64,000 bases of DNA from Kluyvera sichuanensis (GTDB taxonomy: Bacteria > Pseudomonadota > Gammaproteobacteria > Enterobacterales > Enterobacteriaceae). How positions within the stretch are numbered: the stretch's first letter is position 1; each line of letters opens with the position of its first letter. The stretch covers positions 248,001 to 312,000 of the forward strand of contig NZ_JABBJF010000004.1 of the NCBI RefSeq assembly GCF_014218705.1, written 5' to 3'. This document shows positions 38,884 through 47,123 of this stretch, one piece after another. The notes under the pieces are model-generated. The model searched no databases. It saw only the letters and a program-made list of their open reading frames with translations, and had not been told where the DNA came from. Both the position numbers and the translations under genes were made by a program.

Positions 38884-39571
38884 TATCCGCCCTCTTGAGG
38901 TTGTTATTGTTGAAGATGAGCCGCATCTGGCGCAGTTGCATCGGGAGTTTATTGAGCAAAACTTCCGTCTGCGCGTGGTGGGGATCGCCAGCACGCTGGC
39001 GCAGGCGCATGCGCTAATCCTCCAGCATCGACCACGCCTGGTGCTGCTGGATAACTATTTACCGGACGGCCAGGGCGTTGAGCTGATTGGCAGCCCGCTG
39101 CTGAAGCAGTTTGAGTGTTCGGTGATTTTCATCACCGCCGCCAGCGATATGCAGACCTGTAGCCACGCGATGCGCAGCGGAGCCTTTGATTATCTGATTA
39201 AGCCGGTTTTCTCCCACCGTCTACAGGCGTCGCTGGAGCGCTTTATGCTGCTGGAGCACACCCTGCGGCAGGTGAAGGTGGTGGACCAACACGCGCTGGA
39301 TAAGCTGTTCAATCTGCCCGCCGGTGAGGCATCGGGGCAGCCTTCCACCAAGGGGATTGAGCCTGCGACGCTGGCGCGGGTGCAGCGGATTTTTAGCGAG
39401 CACCCAGAGGTGAACTGGTCGGTTGAGCAGGTGGTCGAGGAGGCGGGGAGCAGTAAGACGACGGGGCGTCGGTATCTGGAGTACTGCGTGGAGATTGGGT
39501 TTATTGTGATTGAGATTCAGTATGGGAGTATTGGGCATCCGCGGCGATTGTATCGGAGGGTGGCTGAGTGA
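38876..39571 (+). CDS. CitB/DcuR-family response regulator
   Basis: The protein has 231 residues from the ATG at 38876, which overlaps the kinase stop as ATGACTGA. The receiver domain shows VEDEP near the N-terminus, the phosphoacceptor Asp in VLLDNYLPDG and the conserved lysine in YLIKPV. The C-terminal ~70 residues form the CitB-type helix-turn-helix (WSVEQVVEEAGSSKTTGRRY). It likely activates the importer genes that follow, which have a 219-base upstream region containing a REP element. Confidence 0.92.
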   Translation: MTDIRPLEVVIVEDEPHLAQLHREFIEQNFRLRVVGIASTLAQAHALILQHRPRLVLLDNYLPDGQGVELIGSPLLKQFECSVIFITAASDMQTCSHAMRSGAFDYLIKPVFSHRLQASLERFMLLEHTLRQVKVVDQHALDKLFNLPAGEASGQPSTKGIEPATLARVQRIFSEHPEVNWSVEQVVEEAGSSKTTGRRYLEYCVEIGFIVIEIQYGSIGHPRRLYRRVAE

Positions 39572-39579
39572 TGACTCCA

Positions 39580-39611
39580 TAGGCCGGATAAGCGAAGCAC
39601 CATCCGGCCTA
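39580..39611 (+). repeat. REP element
   Basis: TAGGCCGGAT...ATCCGGCCTA forms an imperfect palindrome around AAGCGAAGCACC, the enterobacterial repetitive extragenic palindrome. It lies nine bases after the response-regulator stop and may protect the 3' end of that transcript. Confidence 0.9.
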
Positions 39612-39790
39612 CAACGCCGAATATTCCACTCTCTCAAATCCCCGCGCTCGCGGTTTCTATGGTGTTAATTGCCGAAACAACGCCAACAATCACATTTCCA
39701 CCAGCCTACTTCCTCCCCCCTCTTGTCTCCCTCCCCCCATCCGCTATGTTGACTTTTAGTTCTTCAAACGTAACTAAAAGGTTAATAATA

Positions 39791-40879
39791 ATGTCGAACA
39801 CATTCCGTATCTCCCTACTCTCTGCTACCGTTTTCATGTCGTTCTCCGCCCTGTCCGCACTGCCTCAGGGTTACCCGGCCGACTACCAAAAGGTCGTCGA
39901 TGCTGCGACCAAAGAAGGCAAAGTGGTTATCTACTCCACCACCGACACCAAAGCGGCCGGGCCGCTGATTCAGGGCTTTGAGGCCGCCTATCCGGGCATC
40001 AAAGTTGAATACAACGATATGAACAGCACCGAACTGTACAACCGCTTCATCAGCGAGCAGGCCTCCGGCGGCGGCAGCGGTGATGTGGTCTGGAGCTCTT
40101 CCATGGACACCGCGATGAAGCTCGCGACCGACTACGCCATGGAGTACGTTTCCGCTGAACAAAAACAGCTGCCGAAATGGGCGGTCTGGCACAACAAAGC
40201 CTACGGCACCACCTATGAGCCAGTGGTCTTTATTTATAACAAGCGCCTGATCCCAGCAGCTGACGTGCCGGACTCACACGCCGCGCTGGCGAAGCTGGTT
40301 GCCGGGCAGGTCGATAAATTCAAAAGCAAAGTCACCACCTACGATATCGAAAAATCCGGCGTTGGTTTTATGCTGTCGGTGATGGATTACAAAGCCGATC
40401 CTAACTACTTCAAGACGCTGGCCGACGTGGCCAAAGGCGGCTTAGCGGTGCAGTCTTCCACCGGTACGATGATGGAAAGGGTCTCGTCGGGCGAAAACCT
40501 GATCGGCTACAACATCCTCGGTTCTTATGCCGAAGCACGCGCCAAAACCGACCCATCGCTGGGCATCTCCTATCCGAAGGATTACACCCTGGTGCTGTCA
40601 CGCGTCTCCTTCATCAGCCAGCAGGCCGAGCACAGCAACGCCGCCAAGCTGTGGATGGACTACGTGCTGTCTGAAAAAGGGCAGAACATTCTGGCTAATC
40701 AGGCGGATATCCCCTCTATCCGTAACGATATCGAAGGCAAAAACGACATCGACGGTATGACCAAAATGCTGGGCACGGCGCTGAAGCCAATCCCGGTTGA
40801 TGAGTCGTTGCTGGAATACCTGCAGCCGAAAAAACGTCTGGATTACATCAAACAGTGGCGTGAAGCCGCGGCCAAATAA
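39791..40879 (+). CDS. ABC transporter periplasmic binding protein, Fe3+/polyamine-type fold
   Basis: The protein has 362 residues from the ATG at 39791, with AAAAGG about ten bases upstream. A signal peptide is followed by a mature start near LPQGYPADYQ. GKVVIYSTTDTKAAGPLIQG and the WSSSMDTAMKL segment are typical of cluster D/F binding proteins (FbpA, AfuA, PhnS-like). The substrate cannot be assigned: iron-ligand tyrosine pairs of FbpA are not clear, and relatives carry iron, phosphonates, sugar phosphates or carboxylates. The CitA/CitB-type system upstream hints at an organic acid or sugar phosphate. Confidence 0.88.
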   Translation: MSNTFRISLLSATVFMSFSALSALPQGYPADYQKVVDAATKEGKVVIYSTTDTKAAGPLIQGFEAAYPGIKVEYNDMNSTELYNRFISEQASGGGSGDVVWSSSMDTAMKLATDYAMEYVSAEQKQLPKWAVWHNKAYGTTYEPVVFIYNKRLIPAADVPDSHAALAKLVAGQVDKFKSKVTTYDIEKSGVGFMLSVMDYKADPNYFKTLADVAKGGLAVQSSTGTMMERVSSGENLIGYNILGSYAEARAKTDPSLGISYPKDYTLVLSRVSFISQQAEHSNAAKLWMDYVLSEKGQNILANQADIPSIRNDIEGKNDIDGMTKMLGTALKPIPVDESLLEYLQPKKRLDYIKQWREAAAK

Positions 40880-40956
40880 GCGCCTGAACCACGCGCGCCT
40901 TCGCTGGCGCGCTGTGTTCTCGCTTCCTGAATTCGTGTTATCGGATCTCTTTGCTT

Positions 40957-42726
40957 ATGAACGCATTACGTAGAAAGTGGCAGAGCCTGCCGCGCGGCGT
41001 CGTCGTGCTGATAACCGCGCTGGCTATCTATACGCCGCTGTCGTTTATCGTGATCCAAAGCTTCCTGTCCGCGCCGTTTTTCTCCCCGGCAAAGGCCTGG
41101 AGCCTTGAATCCTTTGGCTTTATTTTTACCGACCCTGACTTCTATAAAGCGCTGAAAAGCGGCTTTATTCTTGCCTTCGGCCTGGTCATCATCGCCATCC
41201 CGCTGGGCGGTATTCTGGCCTTCCTGATGGTGCGTACCGACCTGCCCGGCAGACGCTTGATTGAGCCGCTGATCCTGGTGCCGATTTTTGTCTCGCCGAT
41301 GGTGCTGGCGTTTGGCTATGTGGTCGCCGCCGGGCCGGTGGGCTTCCTGTCGCTATGGGCGCAGTCGTTGATTGGCTTCGTGCCGTGGAACATCTACGAC
41401 ATGTCGAGCATCGTGGTGATCGCGGGTCTGACCCACGTGCCGCATGCCTATCTCTATATCTCATCGGCGCTGCGTAGCGTCAGCTCGGACGTGGAAGAAG
41501 CCGCGCGTATTTCCGGGGCTTCCCCGCTGCAGGTGATGACCTCGGTCAGCCTGCCGATGGTGCGGCCATCGATTCTTTACGCCGTGGTGCTGCTGTATTT
41601 CCTCGGGCTTGAAGTCTTCGGCCTGATGCTGGTACTGGGCGACCCGGAAGGCAACATGGTGCTGGCAACCTACCTGTACCAGCTCACCAACAAACTCGGC
41701 ACGCCGTCGTACCACCTGATGGCGGCGGTCGCCGTGGTGCTGATCTGCCTGACCATCCCACTGGTGATGCTGCAGCGCCGCCTGATGCGCACCGCCAACC
41801 GCTTCGTCACCATGAAGGGCAAGGCCTCGCAGGCCCGTGCGCTGCCGCTCGGCAAATGGCGCTGGATAGCGGGTGCCGTGGTGGCGTTCTGGCTGACCAT
41901 CACCATCGGCGTGCCGCTAATGGGTGTGGTGCTGCGCGCCTTTATCTCCAACTGGGGCGTGGGCGTTTCGCTGTGGGATGAGCTGTCGCTCAGTACCTTC
42001 CGCACCATCTGGGAGCAGCCGAACCTGCTGCGCGCTATCATCAACTCGATGGCGATTGGCGTGATCGGCGGCGCACTGGCGGTGGGCTGTTATCTGTTTA
42101 TCGGTATCGCCATGCACCGTAAACCGGACAACACCACCCGCTTCCTCGATTACAGCGTATTGGTTCCCCGCGCGGTGCCTGGCCTGCTCGCCGGTCTGGC
42201 GTTCCTGTGGGTGTTCCTGTTCTTACCGATGTGGCTTGATAACGCGCTGAAATCCGGCTGGCTCTCCGGCATGCCGTGGTCGCAGTGGCTGCGCGATAAC
42301 CTGATTGTCTGGCTGCGTTCGTTACGCAGCACCATGTTCAGCGTCTGGCTGGCCTACACCGTGGTGTGGATGGCCTACGGTCTGCGGCTTATCTCTTCCA
42401 CTCTGCTGCAGGTAGGGCCAGAGCTGGAAGAAGCGGCGCGCAGCACCGGTGCGACGCGCGGACAGATCACCCGCCATGTGACGATTCCGCTGTCGCGCTA
42501 CGGGCTGATTGGTTCCTGGCTTTTGATGTTCCTGATCTTTGAGCGCGAGTACTCAACGGGCGTCTATCTGTTGTCGCCGGGCACGGAGACCATCGGCTCG
42601 ATGCTGGTTTCTCTGTGGGCGGCGGGCGCTATCGACATCGTCGCGGCGCTCTCGTTTATCAACATTGTGTTGGTGGTGATTGGCCTGGGTATTGCCCTTC
42701 GTTTTGGAGTGAAATTACATGATTGA
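40957..42726 (+). CDS. ABC transporter permease with two fused membrane domains
   Basis: This 589-residue inner-membrane protein of FbpB type joins two BPD-transport permease domains, about twelve spans in all. The two cytoplasmic EAA loops are EEAARISGASPLQVM (about residue 180) and EEAARSTGATRGQIT (about 495), one per half. The ATG at 40957 is used; an in-frame TTG at 40951 is an alternative. Its last eight bases overlap the ATPase start. It pairs with the binding protein before it and the ATPase after it. Confidence 0.92.
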   Translation: MNALRRKWQSLPRGVVVLITALAIYTPLSFIVIQSFLSAPFFSPAKAWSLESFGFIFTDPDFYKALKSGFILAFGLVIIAIPLGGILAFLMVRTDLPGRRLIEPLILVPIFVSPMVLAFGYVVAAGPVGFLSLWAQSLIGFVPWNIYDMSSIVVIAGLTHVPHAYLYISSALRSVSSDVEEAARISGASPLQVMTSVSLPMVRPSILYAVVLLYFLGLEVFGLMLVLGDPEGNMVLATYLYQLTNKLGTPSYHLMAAVAVVLICLTIPLVMLQRRLMRTANRFVTMKGKASQARALPLGKWRWIAGAVVAFWLTITIGVPLMGVVLRAFISNWGVGVSLWDELSLSTFRTIWEQPNLLRAIINSMAIGVIGGALAVGCYLFIGIAMHRKPDNTTRFLDYSVLVPRAVPGLLAGLAFLWVFLFLPMWLDNALKSGWLSGMPWSQWLRDNLIVWLRSLRSTMFSVWLAYTVVWMAYGLRLISSTLLQVGPELEEAARSTGATRGQITRHVTIPLSRYGLIGSWLLMFLIFEREYSTGVYLLSPGTETIGSMLVSLWAAGAIDIVAALSFINIVLVVIGLGIALRFGVKLHD

Positions 42727-43789
42727 ATTATCGGTCGAGAACCTGCACTTAACCTACGGCGATAACCCAGTGTTAAAAGGCGTGACTATGAACCTCAAGC
42801 GCGGTGAAGTCGTCTCGCTGCTGGGGCCATCCGGCAGCGGCAAAACCACCCTGCTGCGTGCGGTCGCGGGATTAGAAAAACCGACGCAGGGGTCGATTAC
42901 TATCGGCAACAATAAGGTCTACGACGGCACCCCCCGCAGCGAAATTCCCGCCGAGGAGCGCAACCTGGGGCTGGTGTTCCAGTCCTACGCGCTATGGCCG
43001 CATAAAACGGTGTTTGAGAACGTGGCCTACCCGCTGAAACTCCGCAAAGTACCTACGCAGGAGATCAACCAACGGGTGCAGGGCGTGCTGGATCAACTGG
43101 GTCTTGGGCACCTTGGCAAACGCCACCCGCACCAGCTCTCCGGCGGCCAGCAGCAGCGCGTGGCGATTGGCCGTGCGCTGGTTTACAACCCGCCGGTTAT
43201 CCTGCTCGATGAGCCGCTGTCCAACCTCGACGCCAAGCTGCGCGAAGAAGCTCGCGTGTTTCTGCGTGAGCTAATCATCAAGCTTGGCCTCTCGGCGCTG
43301 ATGGTAACGCACGATCAGAATGAAGCGATGTCGATTTCCGACCGTATTTTGCTGCTCAACAACGGCAAAATCGAGCAACAGGGGACGCCGCAGGAGATGT
43401 ACGGCTCGCCGAAAACGCTGTTCACCGCCGAGTTTATGGGCAGCAACAACCGCCTGCACGGCAAAGTGACTGAGATCCGCGACGGCAAAGCGCGCGTAGA
43501 AGGCAGTGGCTGGGCGCTATGGGGCCAGGCGGGAGAAGGTGTGCAGGTTGGCAACGAGGGCACGGCGGTGATCCGCGTTGAGCGCGTAGCGCTGGTCGAC
43601 GGGCCGGGCGATAACCAGCTTGAGCTGCCGCTGGTCACCAGCATGTACCTCGGCGACCGCTGGGAGTATCTGTTCCGCACCGCTGGGGATGATTTTGCTA
43701 TCCGCGCCTACGGCAACGAGGTGCGCGACCCGCAGCACTGCCACCTGTCACTGCCGGAAAAACACGTCTGGGTATTCCCGAAATCCTGA
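42719..43789 (+). CDS. ABC transporter ATPase, FbpC/PotA type
   Basis: This 356-residue ATPase has Walker A GPSGSGKTTLLRA, Q-loop VFQSYALWPH, signature LSGGQQQRVAIGRAL, Walker B VILLDEPLSNLD, a switch His in MVTHDQNEA, and a C-terminal TOBE regulatory domain from about residue 240. It energises the import of the same unknown substrate. It starts at ATGATTGA overlapping the permease stop. Confidence 0.94.
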   Translation: MIELSVENLHLTYGDNPVLKGVTMNLKRGEVVSLLGPSGSGKTTLLRAVAGLEKPTQGSITIGNNKVYDGTPRSEIPAEERNLGLVFQSYALWPHKTVFENVAYPLKLRKVPTQEINQRVQGVLDQLGLGHLGKRHPHQLSGGQQQRVAIGRALVYNPPVILLDEPLSNLDAKLREEARVFLRELIIKLGLSALMVTHDQNEAMSISDRILLLNNGKIEQQGTPQEMYGSPKTLFTAEFMGSNNRLHGKVTEIRDGKARVEGSGWALWGQAGEGVQVGNEGTAVIRVERVALVDGPGDNQLELPLVTSMYLGDRWEYLFRTAGDDFAIRAYGNEVRDPQHCHLSLPEKHVWVFPKS

Positions 43790-43796
43790 TGATTCA

Positions 43797-43823
43797 GGGG
43801 GCGGCGCGTGCCGCTCCCTTATT
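43797..43823 (+). terminator. Terminator of the ABC importer operon
   Basis: GGGGGCGGC (43797-43805) pairs with GCCGCTCCC (43810-43818) with one G-T pair and a GCGT loop, then TTATT. It ends the three-gene importer. Confidence 0.75.
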
Positions 43824-43832
43824 GTTGCTGAC

Positions 43833-43946
43833 TTATAGCGCTGTTAGTCGCTGCACGTTCAAGCTTTCCAGCTTGCCATCCAGAATCGCCAGAAAATCGT
43901 CGTGATAGGCATGACGACAAATAACCTCAAGTAAAGAAAATTGCAT
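43833..43946 (-). pseudogene. Short 37-codon frame, probably a gene remnant
   Basis: Read on the minus strand from the ATG at 43946, the frame encodes MQFSLLEVICRHAYHDDFLA and ends KLESLNVQRLTAL. The composition looks protein-like, but there is no ribosome site and the frame is open for only a few codons upstream before a stop. It may be the C-terminal remnant of a gene cut when DNA to the right (Zorya region) arrived, or a small protein; family not recognised. Confidence 0.3.
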
Positions 43947-44101
43947 TTGATCGGCAGATAATAGGAAACTAAACTACCGTTCAGTTTGCATAAATCAGCC
44001 CTTTTGTCTCCATCCGCAGCCTACCTTTAGCGCTGTAAGGCCTGTCCTGCAACATCAAAACGAAAATCTAATAGATGTGAAGAGTGAGTGACTGCGCGTC
44101 G

Positions 44102-44125
44102 ATTTTGATTAAAGGTAATCAAAAT
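44102..44125. promoter_or_regulatory. Perfect 10-bp palindrome upstream of zorA
   Basis: ATTTTGATTA (44102-44111) and TAATCAAAAT (44116-44125) are exact inverted arms around AAGG, 54 bases before the zorA start. It is the only strong dyad in the 43950-44179 region and is a candidate operator or RNA hairpin controlling the Zorya operon. Confidence 0.55.
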
Positions 44126-44179
44126 GTTGTCGATGGTTATTCTATCGTATGTGTTTTTTAATATTTCACAGGTAAAACT

Positions 44180-46369
44180 ATGTCCTGGCTTAATTCCGTT
44201 TTATTGGCGCTCACCTCTGTGCAACCTTATATGGTGCCAGCAACCGTTATGGGCCTCGTCAGTTTTGCTTTCCTTTGTTTTATTTTCTTTTATTTTTATA
44301 AGTCGGTAACCATTGTTCGCCGTCTGAAAAAATATACACAATCAATTAATAGCATTGAGAATAATGATCCTGAGAATCAGCTCAACTATCTGAAAAATTT
44401 GTTTGTTCAGCCTGAGCTTAAGCATGCCTGGAGCGAATTTGCCGAGTCTCTGCATCCTCAGCATGAGCTGATCGGTGGCGAAGAGAAAATTGTCAAAGTT
44501 CGTGCCACCGCCCCCAGCGCCAGCTACTTCTCTGAACAACAGCTCGTGGATATTCCCCTTAACACCGAATTCTTTAAACACCTGCCCGGCATACTGACCG
44601 GCGTCGGGATTATTGGGACATTCTATGGGCTGATGATCGGTCTGAACCACTTTGATCCCAGTACACCTGAGCAGGTCACCAGCAGCGTTAACAACCTGCT
44701 GCATGATGTGTTGTACGCCTTCCTCGGCTCGGCATTCGCTATTTTCTTCTCTATTCTCATCACCTGGATGGAAAAACTGTCCATTGCCAGGTGCTACAAA
44801 CACCTCGAAAAATTCACCGCGGCCCTCGATGCACTGTATGACAGCGGCGTGGGTGAGGAATACCTTGCCTCACTGGTGAAATCGAGCAACGAAAGTGCTA
44901 CTCAGGCACGCCACCTAAAAGAGAGCCTGGTCACCGATCTTCGCGACATGCTGCTGCATCTCGCCGAAAGCCAGAAAGTGGAAAATGAACGTCTGGCGAA
45001 TACGTTAAGCACCACCTATCGCGAAACAGGCTCGCAGTTTGCCGATCAGGTGAGCGGTGCAATTGAAAACAGCCTGAAGTCACCGCTGGATAAAATTGCC
45101 GGTGCAGTGCAAACCGCCAGCGGCGATCAAAGCGGCATGGTGCAGAACATGCTGCAGGATGTGCTAACGGCGTTTATGGCAAAGCTCGATACCACTTTTG
45201 GCCAGCAGTTTACCAATCTCAACGACATGATGGGTCAAACCGTTGGCGCCATTCAAACGATGCAAAGCGGATTCTCTACTCTGCTGCAGGATATGCGTCA
45301 GGTCAGCGACGATTCTCGTCAGGGTAGCGCGCAGCTGATTGAACAGCTGCTCTCTGAAATGAAGTCGGGCCAGCAGGCCATGCAGGCGGGTATGAATGAC
45401 ATGCTTACCAGCTTACAGGCCTCTGTCGCCAAAATTGGTGCTGAGGGTGAAGGCGCTGGTGAGCGTATGGCACGCCAGCTCGAGAAAATGTTCGCCGACA
45501 GCGAAGCGCGGGAAAAAGCTCAGGCAGAACATATGTCCGCCTTTATTGAAGCCATTCAGAATTCAGTGCAGCAGGGCCAAAGCGCAACGATGGAAAAAAT
45601 GGCCACATCTGTTGAAGCACTCGGGGAGCAACTGGGCAGTCTGTTTGGCCAGATTGATAAGGGCCAGCAGCAGATTTCAGCCAATCAGCAGGCTAATCAG
45701 CAATCTCTGCATGAACAGACACAGCGGGTAATGAGTGAGGTTGACGATCAGATCAAACAGCTGATTGACACCGTTGCCAGCCAGCATCAGGGCACGACAG
45801 AGACCCTTAACAAACTCGCAGAACAAACCAACCGACAGATTCAGGATATGCAAAACGGCGCAGAGAAAATGCGTGCGGCTGCGGAGCGTTTTGAACATGC
45901 GGGCGAACGGGTATCGGAAGCCAACCACCTCACCGCTGATGTCCTGAATAAAGCACAATCAGCGGGTTCATCGCTTTCACTAGCCACCAGTGAACTCTCT
46001 TCGGTGGTCGCGGATTACCGTAATAATCGAGAAGCCGTCAGCAAATCTATTGCTATGCTGGAACTACTTGCGGCCAATACCCAATCGGAACAGACCACCC
46101 GCAGTCAATTCATTACCGATCTTAAGCAGCACGGTGAGCGCTTGCAGAGCTATAACCGTGAAGCGCAGACATTTATTGAAAACGTCAGCGATGTGCTTGG
46201 AAAAGGGTTTGAAGACTTCTCTGAAGGCGTTACGCGCAGCCTCGATAAAACGCTCGGTAAACTGGACGTTGAAATGGCGAAAGCCTCTACTCTGCTTGCG
46301 GGTTCCGTCGAGCAGATTGGAGAAAGCGTCAGCGAGCTTGATGATGTCCTGTCACGCGTACGTGCTTAA
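44180..46369 (+). CDS. zorA: ZorA, MotA/ExbB-like stator with long coiled-coil tail (type I Zorya)
   Basis: This 729-residue inner-membrane protein has a first span at about 18-41 and a MotA/TolQ/ExbB channel domain at about 120-205 (LPGILTGVGIIGTFYGLMIG; FLGSAFAIFFSILITWME). A very long cytoplasmic coiled-coil tail follows from about 230 to the end. With ZorB it forms the proton-driven stator of the Zorya anti-phage system; the tail is thought to pass the signal of invasion from the envelope to the cytoplasm. The length equals that remembered for E. coli type I ZorA. AGGT precedes the ATG by eight bases. It is the first gene of a four-gene operon. Confidence 0.96.
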   Translation: MSWLNSVLLALTSVQPYMVPATVMGLVSFAFLCFIFFYFYKSVTIVRRLKKYTQSINSIENNDPENQLNYLKNLFVQPELKHAWSEFAESLHPQHELIGGEEKIVKVRATAPSASYFSEQQLVDIPLNTEFFKHLPGILTGVGIIGTFYGLMIGLNHFDPSTPEQVTSSVNNLLHDVLYAFLGSAFAIFFSILITWMEKLSIARCYKHLEKFTAALDALYDSGVGEEYLASLVKSSNESATQARHLKESLVTDLRDMLLHLAESQKVENERLANTLSTTYRETGSQFADQVSGAIENSLKSPLDKIAGAVQTASGDQSGMVQNMLQDVLTAFMAKLDTTFGQQFTNLNDMMGQTVGAIQTMQSGFSTLLQDMRQVSDDSRQGSAQLIEQLLSEMKSGQQAMQAGMNDMLTSLQASVAKIGAEGEGAGERMARQLEKMFADSEAREKAQAEHMSAFIEAIQNSVQQGQSATMEKMATSVEALGEQLGSLFGQIDKGQQQISANQQANQQSLHEQTQRVMSEVDDQIKQLIDTVASQHQGTTETLNKLAEQTNRQIQDMQNGAEKMRAAAERFEHAGERVSEANHLTADVLNKAQSAGSSLSLATSELSSVVADYRNNREAVSKSIAMLELLAANTQSEQTTRSQFITDLKQHGERLQSYNREAQTFIENVSDVLGKGFEDFSEGVTRSLDKTLGKLDVEMAKASTLLAGSVEQIGESVSELDDVLSRVRA

Positions 46370-46382
46370 GGGGTGACGGCAG

Positions 46383-47123
46383 ATGTTTGGAAATGCATTT
46401 GGCGTTAAAAAGCGCCGCGGCGATGAAGCAGAGAAACCCTTTTGGATCTCCTACGCTGACCTGATGACCGCTATGATGGTGTTATTTCTGGTGGTGATGG
46501 TGGCATCGTTAAGCTCTGTTACGCAGCGCATCCAACGTGCGGAACAAGGTGAAAAGGTACGGGGACAAGATATCTCCAGGCTGTGCGAACGCCTGGAACT
46601 GCATGCCCGTAACGTGAACAAAACCATCGTGGTGGATTGCCACGATAATCGCATCAGCTTCGGTGAGGCGGGACGTTTTGATCACAACCGATTTTTCCTG
46701 AATGCCGACGGGCAAAAAGCATTGCAGGATGTTGTGCCGTTGGTGCTTGAGGCAGCCGATAGCGACGAAGGCAAGAAATGGTTTAAGCAAATCGTCATTG
46801 AAGGCTTTACCGACACGGACGGTTCTTACCTTTATAACCTGCATCTTTCCCTGCAGCGCTCTGAATGGGTAATGTGCAGCCTGCTCGATAGCCGCAGTCC
46901 TCTGCAAAATAGCATTTCTGCAGCACAACAGATTCAAATTCGTAAGCTTTTCCTGGCGGGTGGCGTCTCTTTCAATAATGCAAAAGAAAGCAAGGAAGCC
47001 AGCCGTCGCGTCGAGCTACGCATGCAATTCTTCGGGCTGAAAGATAAACGCGATGGGACCGATGAGGTGGACTTCCCTCCGGTCGTCAATAAAGAAGTTT
47101 GTCAGCTGGTCATGCCGCAATGA
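46383..47123 (+). CDS. zorB: ZorB, MotB-like stator subunit (type I Zorya)
   Basis: This 246-residue protein has a short basic N-terminus, then one span with the proton-carrying aspartate at position 26 (FWISYADLMTAMMVLFLVVM), the residue known to be essential in ZorB. A periplasmic OmpA/MotB-like peptidoglycan-binding domain occupies about 90-235 (VIEGFTDTDGSYLYN, LSLQRSEWV). It anchors the ZorA channel to the cell wall. It starts 13 bases after zorA and its TGA overlaps the zorC ATG. Confidence 0.96.
   Translation: MFGNAFGVKKRRGDEAEKPFWISYADLMTAMMVLFLVVMVASLSSVTQRIQRAEQGEKVRGQDISRLCERLELHARNVNKTIVVDCHDNRISFGEAGRFDHNRFFLNADGQKALQDVVPLVLEAADSDEGKKWFKQIVIEGFTDTDGSYLYNLHLSLQRSEWVMCSLLDSRSPLQNSISAAQQIQIRKLFLAGGVSFNNAKESKEASRRVELRMQFFGLKDKRDGTDEVDFPPVVNKEVCQLVMPQ

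Noticed and set aside
39791..43789. Assignment of the importer as AfuABC hexose-phosphate or FbpABC iron transporter
   Set aside because: The fold family fits both, but specific ligand residues could not be confirmed by eye, so no substrate name was given.
43833..44179. Second copy of the thrW attachment sequence at the left edge of the Zorya region
   Set aside because: No match to the 46-base tRNA end was found here or elsewhere in the window, so the left boundary of the island is not defined.
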